Shown here: positions 6,432 through 12,187 of the stretch, piece after piece
Numbering within the stretch: the stretch's first letter is position 1
Layout of the letters: the number at the start of each line of letters is the position of its first letter
Assembly: GCA_045638565.1 (NCBI GenBank)
Contig: JAZUBN010000153.1
Coordinates: 1-13,853, forward strand
Reading direction: 5' to 3'
Source of the DNA: SIG471 sp045638565
GTDB lineage: Bacteria; Bacillota; Clostridia; Oscillospirales; Butyricicoccaceae
Length of the DNA: 13,853 nt
Position numbers and translations under genes: made by a program
The notes under the pieces: generated by a model
Database searches by the model: none
What the model saw: the letters and a program-made list of their open reading frames with translations, nothing else
What the model was told of the DNA's origin: nothing

Positions 6432-6968
6432 TTATTCAGCTGCTGCTTCTGCAGCTACTGGAGCAGCTTCGCCTGCTTCCATCTTGTTCTTGATTTCGTT
6501 AAGAGCGATACAAAGCTTTGTAATAGGTGTATTGAAGCCATAGAGAACTGTAGCAACAAGTGTTTCCTTGTTTGGAAGTTCTGCGATAGCGTTGATTTCG
6601 GATTCAGGAACTACCTTACCTTCGAGAACGCCTACCTTAACCTTGAATGTCTTGCTTGTCTTTGCATACTTGCAAAGGATTCTTGCTGGAGCAATTGGAT
6701 CATCTGCGCTGATTGCGAGAGCTGTTGTACCGTTGAGGTGCTCATCAAGAGCTTCGAAACCGATTTCGTTAGCAGCAAAGCGAACGAGAGTGTTCTTTAC
6801 AACTGTGTATTCAACACCTGCTTCTGTGAGTTCCTTACGGAGCTTAGTATCGTCAGCAACATTGATACCCTTATAGTCTACAAGCACGCAGGATGCTGCA
6901 TTAGCCATCTTTTCCTTGAGCTCAGCAACGATCTGCTTCTTGCTTTCCAATACTTTTGCGTTAGGCAC
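6432..6968 (-). CDS. rplJ: Large ribosomal subunit protein uL10
   Basis: Base of the ribosomal stalk: the N-terminal domain binds 23S rRNA with L11 and the C-terminal helix carries L12 dimers. I place the start at GTG 6968, giving 178 aa that begin MPNAKVLESKKQIV. An in-frame GTG at 6977 overlaps the SD GGAGG (6981-6977), whereas 6968 is 8 nt after it and gives the usual L10 N-terminus. Family segments seen: VLVDYKGINVADDTKLRKEL, TVVKNTLVRFA and the Ala-rich tail. It is co-transcribed with rplL. The leader contains an intrinsic terminator, as expected for feedback by the L10-L12 complex. Confidence 0.96.
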   Translation of the reverse strand: MPNAKVLESKKQIVAELKEKMANAASCVLVDYKGINVADDTKLRKELTEAGVEYTVVKNTLVRFAANEIGFEALDEHLNGTTALAISADDPIAPARILCKYAKTSKTFKVKVGVLEGKVVPESEINAIAELPNKETLVATVLYGFNTPITKLCIALNEIKNKMEAGEAAPVAAEAAAE

Positions 6969-6990
6969 TGTTTTCACCTCCGTTGAAAAT

Positions 6991-7132
6991 AAAAAAATCT
7001 GCCTCTATCATAGACAGGCAGAACGAAAGGATCATATATAAAGAAGTTAATTTCTAAATGATACTTTCCTCGTCCGGACGGCTTGACCCGTTTACAACTT
7101 TCATTTCCGAATGTCTATGGATTAGCTTAAAT
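6991..7132 (-). promoter_or_regulatory. rplJL leader with attenuator (L10-type leader)
   Basis: Between the promoter and rplJ the minus-strand RNA ends in TCTGCCT...AGGCAGA (7022-6998), immediately followed by TTTTTTTATTTT. This is an intrinsic terminator about 25 nt before the start codon. In Bacillus-type bacteria the L10(L12) complex binds the leader and favours termination. The position and layout fit; I cannot confirm the L10-binding fold by eye. Confidence 0.7.
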
Positions 7133-7161
7133 ATAATAGCACAAATTCTGTGCTTTGTCAA
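7133..7161 (-). promoter_or_regulatory. SigA promoter of rplJ-rplL
   Basis: Minus strand: TTGACA (7161-7156), 17-nt spacer, TATTAT (7138-7133). The spacer contains a nearly perfect inverted repeat, GCACAGAATTTGTGC. The unit therefore has its own promoter, separate from rplKA. Confidence 0.88.
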
Positions 7162-7209
7162 TACCTTTTTCAAGATATTTTTTAATGCCCATACGGGCTT
7201 TTATTCTGA

Positions 7210-7239
7210 CCGGAAAGTGAGGCGAGCCTCACCTTCCGG
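7210..7239 (-). other. Strong hairpin after rplA, no U-tract
   Basis: A 13-bp stem with loop CTCG, fully paired in the minus-strand RNA (one G-U pair) but with an A-C mismatch in the plus-strand RNA, so it belongs to the rplA transcript. No U-run follows; the next bases are TCAGAATAAAAG. It may protect the 3' end or mark a processing site. A small second hairpin GCCC-GTAT-GGGC lies at 7187-7198. Confidence 0.6.
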
Positions 7240-7254
7240 ATAAGAAACGATAAA

Positions 7255-7950
7255 TTAGTTACCGAACTTAGCAGAGTTGATCTTGATGCCAGGGCCCATT
7301 GTAGAAGCAACTACGCAGGAGCGGACATACTGACCCTTAGCTGCTGCTGGCTTAGCCTTCATAACAGCGTTCATAAGTGTGTTGAAGTTGTCAGCGAGCT
7401 TTTCTACGCCGAAGGAAGCCTTGCCGATTGGGCAGTGGATGATGTTTGTCTTGTCGAGACGGTATTCGATACGACCAGCCTTGGATTCAGCAATAGCCTT
7501 AGTTACGTCCATAGTAACTGTGCCAGCCTTTGGGTTTGGCATGAGGCCCTTAGGACCGAGAACACGACCGAGACGGCCAACGAGACCCATCATGTCTGGT
7601 GTAGCGATGATTACTTCGTAATCGAAGAAGTTTTCGTTCTGGATACGGGAAACCATATCTTCTGCGCCTACATAGTCTGCGCCAGCTGCAACAGCTTCAG
7701 CAGCCTTATCGCCCTTAGCGAAAACGAGAACGCGAACCTTCTTACCTGTACCGTGTGGAAGAACAACGGAACCACGAACCTGCTGGTCAGCGTGACGGGA
7801 GTCAACACCGAGCTTGATGTGCATTTCAACTGTTTCGTCGAACTTTGCCTTAGCTGTAGAGAGCACTGCTTCGAGGCCTTCTTCTACGTCGTAAAGCTTT
7901 GTCTTGTCGATAGCCTTGATGCTATCCTGATACTTCTTACCTCTAAACAT
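7255..7950 (-). CDS. rplA: Large ribosomal subunit protein uL1
   Basis: Protein of the mobile L1 stalk that helps release deacylated tRNA from the E site; it also represses its own operon by binding a leader mimic of its rRNA site. The 231-aa length is standard. Recognised segments are VEMHIKLGVDSRHADQQVRG, VVLPHGTGKKVRVLVFA, GLVGRLGRVLGPKGLMPNP and GTVTMDV. The ATG at 7950 is 2 nt after the rplK stop, and its SD GGAGG is inside the end of rplK, so the two are translationally coupled. The start MFRGKKYQDSIKAI is shorter than the common MAKRGKKY form but well supported by the SD. Confidence 0.98.
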   Translation of the reverse strand: MFRGKKYQDSIKAIDKTKLYDVEEGLEAVLSTAKAKFDETVEMHIKLGVDSRHADQQVRGSVVLPHGTGKKVRVLVFAKGDKAAEAVAAGADYVGAEDMVSRIQNENFFDYEVIIATPDMMGLVGRLGRVLGPKGLMPNPKAGTVTMDVTKAIAESKAGRIEYRLDKTNIIHCPIGKASFGVEKLADNFNTLMNAVMKAKPAAAKGQYVRSCVVASTMGPGIKINSAKFGN

Positions 7951-7952
7951 TA

Positions 7953-8384
7953 TTATGCTTCCTCCTTAACTGTGATACCCATAGAACGGGCTGTACCTGC
8001 GATCATGCTCATAGCAGATTCAACAGATGATGCGTTAAGGTCTGGCATCTTCATTTCAGCGATCTTCTGGAGATCAGCCTTGGAGATAGAAGCAACCTTT
8101 GTCTTATTTGGAACACCGGAACCAGACTTGATGTTACATGCCTTCTTGATAAGAACAGCAGCTGGTGGTGTCTTAGTTACGAATGTGAAAGAACGGTCTG
8201 CATAAACAGTAATAACTACTGGAATGATGAGATCGCCTTCGTTCTTTGTGCGTTCATTGAATTCCTTTGTGAACGCCATGATATTAACACCGTGCTGACC
8301 AAGAGCTGGACCAACAGGTGGTGCAGGAGTTGCTTTACCTGCAGGAATCTGAAGCTTAATATAGCCTGTTACTTTCTGTGCCAC
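7953..8384 (-). CDS. rplK: Large ribosomal subunit protein uL11
   Basis: Binds the GTPase-associated centre of 23S rRNA together with L10. The 143 aa are typical. The N-terminal domain has the family signature PAGKATPAPPVGPALGQHGV, and the C-terminal RNA-binding domain has KTPPAAVLIKKA and the GTARSMGI end. The start is GTG at 8384, 9 nt after GGAGG (8398-8394). It is followed by rplA with 2 nt between. An L1-binding-type stem sits just upstream. Confidence 0.98.
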   Translation of the reverse strand: MAQKVTGYIKLQIPAGKATPAPPVGPALGQHGVNIMAFTKEFNERTKNEGDLIIPVVITVYADRSFTFVTKTPPAAVLIKKACNIKSGSGVPNKTKVASISKADLQKIAEMKMPDLNASSVESAMSMIAGTARSMGITVKEEA

Positions 8385-8403
8385 GATTAATTTCCTCCTA
8401 TAA

Positions 8404-8452
8404 GTGGTTTTTCGGACTGCTTAAAAATAATAATAGATTTCAGTCCTCCCAC
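8404..8452 (-). promoter_or_regulatory. Likely L1-binding leader site before rplK
   Basis: In the minus-strand RNA, GUGG and GGACUG at the 5' side pair with CAGUCC and CCAC at the 3' side. They leave an asymmetric internal loop (GA against GAAAAA), just before the rplK ribosome site. The position and GUGGGAGG...CCAC pattern match the known translational feedback site of ribosomal protein L1 in rplKA leaders. Inferred from pattern and location. Confidence 0.65.
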
Positions 8453-8457
8453 GATTC

Positions 8458-8475
8458 GACGTCTGGGCGGACGTC
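8458..8475 (-). other. GACGTC inverted-repeat hairpin between nusG and rplK
   Basis: GACGTC-tgggcg-GACGTC, 2 nt past the nusG stop. There is no U-run, so read-through from nusG to rplK is expected. It may be a processing hairpin or part of the leader fold. Confidence 0.5.
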
Positions 8476-8477
8476 AA

Positions 8478-9002
8478 TTAGATCTGCATTGCTGCGATCT
8501 GCTTAAATTCGAGTTCAACAGGTGTTTCACGACCAAAGATGGAAGCCTTGATCTGAACTTTTTCGTTTTCCATGTCGATAGATTCGACAACGCCTGTGAG
8601 ACCCTCAAATGGGCCGTCAATAACCTTGACGTTGCTGCCCACTGTAAATGAAAGCTTGATTTCTTTTGTTTCTACGCCGAGAGCTACAACTTCTTCTTCT
8701 GTGAGCGGTACTGGCTTGGAGCCAGGGCCTACGAAGCTTGTTACGCCTCTTGTGTTTCTTACTACATACCAGCTTTCGTCTGTCATATGCATCTTGATGA
8801 GCACATAACCTGGGAAAAGCTTACGCTCAACTTCACGTGTACCGTTTTCACGGACTTCTGTTACTGTTTCCATCGGAATTCGGATATCATGAATGAGATC
8901 GTGAAGTTTGCGGTTTTCAACCGCCTTCTGAATTGTTGTTGCTACCTTATTCTCATAACCGGAGTATGTGTGGACCACATACCATCTTGAGTTTTCATCC
9001 AT
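8478..9002 (-). CDS. nusG: Transcription termination/antitermination factor NusG
   Basis: Binds the RNA polymerase clamp, modulating pausing and coupling to the ribosome. It has 174 aa. The NGN domain covers about 1-110: RWYVVHTYSGYENKV at the start, then KLFPGYVLIKMHM, WYVVRNTRGVTSFVGPG and PVPLTEEEV. The KOW domain is at about 120-174, with GSNVKVIDGPFEGLTGVV and VELEFKQI. The ATG is at 9002 with AAGGTG just upstream; the gene starts 11 nt after secE. A normal member of the family. Confidence 0.98.
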   Translation of the reverse strand: MDENSRWYVVHTYSGYENKVATTIQKAVENRKLHDLIHDIRIPMETVTEVRENGTREVERKLFPGYVLIKMHMTDESWYVVRNTRGVTSFVGPGSKPVPLTEEEVVALGVETKEIKLSFTVGSNVKVIDGPFEGLTGVVESIDMENEKVQIKASIFGRETPVELEFKQIAAMQI

Positions 9003-9013
9003 AGCCTTACACC

Positions 9014-9268
9014 TTACAGAATGTTAATGATGAGGTTTCTGATCCAAGAGAAAACAGCATCAAGGCCGCCGACGATAACGCCAACGATAACGATAGCTGC
9101 AACTGCTACAGCTGTGTTATTGATGATCTGATCCTTGTTTGGCCAAACAACCTTCTTAGCTTCGCTCTTCATTTCCTTGAAGAACTTAGCCATTTTCTTG
9201 AAGAAGCCTGGCTTCTTCTCCTTGTTGTCTTTCGCAACGTTGTTGTTTGTTGTTACTTCGTTAGACAT
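9014..9268 (-). CDS. secE: Preprotein translocase subunit SecE
   Basis: Essential small subunit of the SecYEG channel, stabilising SecY. The 84 aa comprise a polar, Lys-rich N-terminus, the amphipathic helix FFKKMAKFFKEMKSEAKKV, the conserved VVWPNKDQ segment and one C-terminal membrane helix (about 53-70, AVAVAAIVIVGVIVGGL). This is the short single-helix form usual in Gram-positives. GGGGGAG precedes the ATG. It sits between rpmG (12 nt) and nusG. Confidence 0.97.
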   Translation of the reverse strand: MSNEVTTNNNVAKDNKEKKPGFFKKMAKFFKEMKSEAKKVVWPNKDQIINNTAVAVAAIVIVGVIVGGLDAVFSWIRNLIINIL

Positions 9269-9280
9269 TTGAGCTCCCCC

Positions 9281-9430
9281 TTACTTGGATTCTCTGTGAA
9301 GGGTGTGCTTCTTACAGAAACGGCAATACTTGTTCATTTCAAGACGATCTGGTGTGTTCTTCTTGTTCTTCATAGTGTTGTAGTTTCTTTGCTTGCACTC
9401 TGTGCATGACAGTGTTACTTTAACACGCAT
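9281..9430 (-). CDS. rpmG: Large ribosomal subunit protein bL33 (zinc-binding form)
   Basis: A 49-aa ribosomal protein. Minus-strand reading gives MRVKVTLSCTECKQRNYNTM at the start and the end KKHTLHRESK. Two CxxC pairs (Cys9/Cys12 and Cys36/Cys39) mark the zinc-binding (C+) paralogue; organisms with such a copy sometimes also carry a Cys-less, zinc-independent one. GGAGGTG lies 8 nt before the ATG at 9430. It is the first gene of the rpmG-secE-nusG unit, a common arrangement in Firmicutes. Confidence 0.96.
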   Translation of the reverse strand: MRVKVTLSCTECKQRNYNTMKNKKNTPDRLEMNKYCRFCKKHTLHRESK

Positions 9431-9556
9431 TTGCGGCACCTCCTATTTTATTTGCCTCCCTCTCACTCTCTCTTTCGAGACTGACAACCTTAATATTTGA
9501 TCGTCTAAGGGCATCTTTTTGCACACAAAAAAATAACCCTGTGATAGGTGAGTCTT

Positions 9557-9585
9557 ATTTTAGCATACAAGGGGGTCTTTGTCAA
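9557..9585 (-). promoter_or_regulatory. SigA promoter of rpmG-secE-nusG(-rplKA)
   Basis: Minus strand: TTGACA (9585-9580), 17-nt spacer, TAAAAT (9562-9557) with an upstream TG (extended -10). It gives a leader of roughly 120 nt before rpmG. I see no other clear promoter up to rplA, so the five genes may form one unit. Confidence 0.88.
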
Positions 9586-9736
9586 GCATTTTTCCTTTAC
9601 AAAATAAATTTTCCCTTTTACATAAAAACAACAAATTGACACCCCGTTTTTTATGCATTTTACCAATGCTATACATTATATAATATATAAATATATTTCC
9701 GTTTTGTTAAGAAGATTGTTCCACATTCACAAACGC
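9586..9736. other. AT-rich spacer without a gene
   Basis: Separates the rpmG promoter from the ECF gene terminator. It is very AT-rich around 9670-9700. A lone TTGACA at 9636 on the plus strand has no good -10 at the right distance and nothing to transcribe. I see no gene. Confidence 0.5.
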
Positions 9737-9767
9737 AAAAACAGCCTCCCGAGGGGAAGCCATTTTT
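9737..9767 (-). terminator. Intrinsic terminator of the ECF transporter gene
   Basis: The minus-strand RNA pairs AAAAATGGCTTCCC with GGGAGGCTGTTTTT. It has several G-U pairs, so it folds properly only in this orientation, 18 nt after the stop. Confidence 0.8.
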
Positions 9768-9784
9768 GTAAAGAAAGGTCATAT

Positions 9785-10309
9785 TTATCCTTCAATAAGT
9801 CTGGCTTTTTTAAGCGCCATAATGATGATTGGAATCGCCACAAGCTGAATGACAATGCCCGGCAGAGCTGTCACGAACGAGGCTGTCAGCCACATGGACA
9901 TACTGTATTCGCCTGCGCGGAAAATAAGTCCGTTTACCAGACCTGCAACGATGCGGCCTGCCAGCATTGATGTGATGAGTGCGACGTAAATATCGACTAC
10001 AGGCTTGCCTGTTTTGATGATTTTAGCCATAATGCCGGCTGTAAGACCATAAATGGCAAGCTCGCACAGCATACCCGGCAGCACAGCCATCGGCGGCATA
10101 CCTGTTATCATCGAAGAAAGTGCCGGTGTCAGCACACCGCAGGCAAGGCCGAAAACAGGACCGCATACAAGCCCTGCAAGCAGCACAGGAATGTGCATAG
10201 GCAGAATCACCGAGCCTGCGTTGGGTATCATATGGAATGCTTGTGGGAGCACTACGCCTATGGCAATGAATAATGCTGTAAGTACCATTTGCTTGACGTG
10301 AGTTTTCAT
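9785..10309 (-). CDS. ECF transporter S component (vitamin/micronutrient-binding), 174 aa
   Basis: Substrate-binding membrane subunit of an energy-coupling-factor importer. Such proteins join a shared EcfT/EcfA module encoded elsewhere. The protein is almost entirely hydrophobic, with about six membrane segments: VLTALFIAIGVVLP at the start, then VPVLLAGLVCGPVFGLACGVL-like, a TGMPPMAVLP loop, and a last helix ending with KKARLIEG. The LPMHIPVLLAGLVCGP pattern is typical of S components in Clostridia, but the substrate cannot be read from the sequence. Length fits the family. GGAGG lies 7 nt before the ATG. The leader carries tandem hairpins and a terminator, so expression is probably controlled by attenuation, perhaps by the transported compound. 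Confidence 0.85.
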   Translation of the reverse strand: MKTHVKQMVLTALFIAIGVVLPQAFHMIPNAGSVILPMHIPVLLAGLVCGPVFGLACGVLTPALSSMITGMPPMAVLPGMLCELAIYGLTAGIMAKIIKTGKPVVDIYVALITSMLAGRIVAGLVNGLIFRAGEYSMSMWLTASFVTALPGIVIQLVAIPIIIMALKKARLIEG

Positions 10310-10350
10310 AATTTTTCCTCCTTATATTTTGCTTGTTGATTTGTCTTACC

Positions 10351-10404
10351 GTAGGGGCGGATGCCCTCATCCGCCTGCGGGTCGATGAAGGCATCGACCC
10401 CTAC
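10351..10404. repeat. Dispersed palindromic repeat (family R4)
   Basis: Ends are inverted (GTAGGGG...CCCCTAC). Inside are two hairpins, GCGGATGCCCTCATCCGC and GGGTCGATGAAGGCATCGACCC-like, giving a three-way cruciform. A related element lies at 11864-11941. It sits inside the ECF gene leader, between terminator and start codon. Confidence 0.65.
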
Positions 10405-10412
10405 AACTGATG

Positions 10413-10441
10413 TGTCACTCTGAGTGAAGCGAAGACTCTTT
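10413..10441. repeat. Dispersed repeat fragment (family R1)
   Basis: TGTCACTCTGAGTGAAGCGAAGACTCTTT-type element, related to those at 2868 and 5815. It is adjacent to the R4 element. Confidence 0.55.
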
Positions 10442-10455
10442 CCCTGTTTCCCGGT

Positions 10456-10513
10456 AAAAACAAAAAAGCCACGAAAACATACACGTTCTTCTAAACGCGT
10501 TAAGTCTTCGTGA
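10456..10513 (-). terminator. Intrinsic terminator in the ECF gene leader
   Basis: The minus-strand RNA pairs UCACGAAGAC (10513-10504) with GUUUUCGUGG (10478-10469), then ACGCGUU with AACGUGU inside, loop UAGAAG. The stem is followed by CUUUUUUGUUUUU. It is located ~150 nt before the start codon. Confidence 0.85.
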
Positions 10514-10566
10514 CTTGATTTCAAAAATTATTTAAGTAAAAAGCTTCACCTTCGTGGTGAAATTAT
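10456..10566 (-). promoter_or_regulatory. Candidate riboswitch/attenuator leader of the ECF transporter gene
   Basis: Starting at a perfect promoter, the RNA forms hairpin 1, UUCACC-ACGAA-GGUGAA (10561-10545), followed by GCUUUUU. Hairpin 2, AAGUC-ACGAA-GACUU (10516-10502), has the same ACGAA loop. The 5' arm of the terminator overlaps hairpin 2, so the two are mutually exclusive. The terminator's 3' arm (UUCGUGG) is also perfectly complementary to CCACGAA in hairpin 1. This is the logic of a conditional terminator. It matches no riboswitch class I recognise. It could also be a free-standing ~110-nt small RNA, or hairpin 1 could simply end the upstream surface-protein transcript. Confidence 0.6.
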
Positions 10567-10572
10567 ATTTAT

Positions 10573-10601
10573 ATTATAATATTACAGACCGATTTTGTCA
10601 A
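10573..10601 (-). promoter_or_regulatory. Consensus SigA promoter of the ECF transporter leader
   Basis: Minus strand: TTGACA (10601-10596), 17-nt spacer, TATAAT (10578-10573). It begins 6 nt after the stop codon of the upstream surface-protein gene. Confidence 0.9.
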
Positions 10602-10606
10602 TATTT

Positions 10607-11845
10607 TTAATTATTCGGGTCGTAGCTTTCGGCAGTATTTATCACGATGGAATTGCGGTTTCCATCCCAGCTTACATTGAAATCAAACAGCTCGCCAAGG
10701 TCGCGTAATTTGAAGAAGTTGTTCTGATTTATTGTGTAGCCTGTAACTTCGACCTGTTTTCCATCCTTGAAAAGCGGAGATTTATTGAGAATACCCTGCT
10801 TTGTAAGACCGTTACCGCGAGACATTTCGCCGCCGACAGGAATATATCCTGTGTGAGACTTCATATCGATAGCGCCCACATCACCATTCCACGTGACGTT
10901 GAACTGCTTTTCTGTGTCGCGGAGCACGAGAGCAATATCACGGAGCTTGAAATAGTTATTCTGGTTGATTGTATAAGCTTCAAACTCTGTCAGCACATTA
11001 TTGATGTAGACCGCCGACTTGTTAGGCACAGCCATTACATTTTCTGCAGGAGCAGATGGAGTTACAGGAGCGGAAGGCTCCTTGTAATTGCGGTCGCCGC
11101 TATAATTAGTTGCATCAGTTACAGAAATTGCAAAATAAGTTGTAGTATCACCCTGATTTACACGAATTGGATAAGCCGCACCATAAGTGCCATTGGACTT
11201 CTTACCAAGGTCATCACAACGACCGAATACCCAAGTCAGACCCTCATTCCAACTACCATCCATATTACGTTCACCATTCGTATAAGGAGTGATACCAATA
11301 TCATAAAGATAAGTCAAACCATGTTTGCCATCAAAAAGGGCATCAGATGCTAAATAAGCAGTATTAGTTTTATATACATTCAAATCAGAACAAGCATGAC
11401 TGTAAGAACCTCTAACAGATTTAACATTTTCATTTAAGTGATTAAATGGAGTAGCAGGCGCAGTCATAAACTCTACGGAATCCTTAGTTGCACGCATAGC
11501 ACCATCAAGACCAATATAAACATAATAAATCTTAATAGGATTACCCGCATCATCAGTGGAATTTCTCTCAGTATGACGGATATAATTGGAGAAAGTCACA
11601 CCCTCAATGGTCTTTACATAGTCCATCTTAGGACACTCAGACAAAGACTTAACAGAAACATTCATATAGTCATTATTCTTAATATAAGAATCATAACCCC
11701 ACTTATCCTTGGACTTTACACCAATACCAGCAGGCTCACCAAAAGTAACACTTACACCATACTCTTCGACCACGTCTGCAAATACAGGAGTCGCCATCGC
11801 CAGAATCATCACAACGGCCAGAATAAACGAAATCTTTCTTTTCAT
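10607..11845 (-). CDS. Secreted protein with C-terminal copper-amine-oxidase-N-like stalk domain, 412 aa
   Basis: Signal peptide 1-23 (MKRK, hydrophobic stretch, VFA cleavage). Residues 24-255 are an unrecognised extracellular region rich in Tyr, Asn and Asp with three Cys (71, 152, 210). A Pro/Ser/Ala linker (257-268) leads to the C-terminal region. There two similar segments, AYTINQNNYFKLRDIALVL (about 290-308) with FNVTWNGDVGAI, and GYTINQNNFFKLRDLGEL (369-386) with FNVSWDGNRNSIVI, match the stalk-like copper amine oxidase N-terminal domain. That domain is common on Clostridia surface proteins; despite the name it does not imply amine oxidase activity. AAGGAG lies 7 nt before the ATG. Codon use changes near residue 250: T-ending codons before, more C/G-ending after, suggesting a recombined or acquired N-terminal region. 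Function unknown. Confidence 0.85.
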   Translation of the reverse strand: MKRKISFILAVVMILAMATPVFADVVEEYGVSVTFGEPAGIGVKSKDKWGYDSYIKNNDYMNVSVKSLSECPKMDYVKTIEGVTFSNYIRHTERNSTDDAGNPIKIYYVYIGLDGAMRATKDSVEFMTAPATPFNHLNENVKSVRGSYSHACSDLNVYKTNTAYLASDALFDGKHGLTYLYDIGITPYTNGERNMDGSWNEGLTWVFGRCDDLGKKSNGTYGAAYPIRVNQGDTTTYFAISVTDATNYSGDRNYKEPSAPVTPSAPAENVMAVPNKSAVYINNVLTEFEAYTINQNNYFKLRDIALVLRDTEKQFNVTWNGDVGAIDMKSHTGYIPVGGEMSRGNGLTKQGILNKSPLFKDGKQVEVTGYTINQNNFFKLRDLGELFDFNVSWDGNRNSIVINTAESYDPNN

Positions 11846-11863
11846 ACCATTTCTCCTTGTTTT

Positions 11864-11941
11864 CGCGGGAGGGCGCAGAGCCCTTCCCCTACGAATTATT
11901 TTATTGTATATTTTGCAGGGGCGGGTTTCAACGCCCGCCTG
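11864..11941. repeat. Dispersed GC-rich repeat (family R4-like)
   Basis: Two hairpin arms, GGGAGGGCGCAGAGCCCTTCCC and GCAGGGGCGGG-tttcaa-CGCCCGCCTG, separated by an AT-rich middle. It resembles the R4 element at 10351. It occupies the promoter region of the secreted-protein gene. Confidence 0.6.
11903..11931 (-). promoter_or_regulatory. Likely SigA promoter of the secreted-protein gene, inside a repeat
   Basis: Minus strand: TTGAAA (11931-11926), 17-nt spacer, TACAAT (11908-11903); five of six matches in each box. The -35 is the loop region of the repeat's GC-rich hairpin. Confidence 0.6.
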
Positions 11942-11957
11942 AAAATACTTTTATGCC

Positions 11958-12116
11958 CTATTTTTTCTTTATATTCATCAGAAATGTGCCGAGAAGCAAA
12001 CCGAAGCAAGGTCCGTATGTCAGCCCTGCTGTCATATTATCGGTAAACGAGCCATAAGCAATGCCCAGCGATACTCCGATGCATAGTCCGACAGGCAGCC
12101 AATATGTATTTTCCAT
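11958..12116 (-). CDS. Small glycine-rich membrane protein, 52 aa
   Basis: The start is taken at ATG 12116, 6 nt after GAAGGTG; an in-frame upstream ATG (12209) would overlap the end of the kinase gene and give a charged, non-conserved-looking N-terminus. The protein starts MENTYWLPVGLCIGVSLGIAYG, has two short hydrophobic segments (about 5-23 and 30-47) with regular Gly spacing (glycine-zipper-like helices), and ends in KKK. It is probably an inner-membrane protein of the small hypothetical type common in Firmicutes. It lies 71 nt after the kinase gene on the same strand and may be the third gene of that operon. Function unknown. Confidence 0.7.
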   Translation of the reverse strand: MENTYWLPVGLCIGVSLGIAYGSFTDNMTAGLTYGPCFGLLLGTFLMNIKKK

Positions 12117-12187
12117 TATTTTCACCTTCGTCCTTTCATTTAAAAGATGTATTTCGACATTGTGTGTATCGATTCTATCATTGTCCC

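Noticed and set aside
7435..8205. 256-codon plus-strand frame over rplA/rplK
   Set aside because: Shadow of two certain ribosomal protein genes on the other strand.
9636..9700. Plus-strand promoter (TTGACA at 9636 with AT-rich boxes downstream)
   Set aside because: No -10 at 16-18 nt, and no gene on that strand downstream.
9653..9970. 105-codon plus-strand frame
   Set aside because: Runs through the ECF terminator and then antisense to the ECF gene; low-complexity start.
10306..10524. 72-codon minus-strand frame before the ECF gene
   Set aside because: It runs through the leader terminator and two dispersed repeats and lacks family features; the leader is better explained as regulatory RNA plus repeats.
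10502..10561. Guanidine-II (mini-ykkC) riboswitch
   Set aside because: That class also has paired hairpins with ACGR loops, but here the loops are pentaloops ACGAA closed by C-G, one stem is AU-rich, and the gene is an ECF S component, not a guanidine exporter or carboxylase. A covariance search would settle it.
11438..12046. 202-codon plus-strand frame
   Set aside because: Antisense to the signal peptide and ectodomain of the secreted protein and crosses a dispersed repeat; no ribosome site or recognisable motif.
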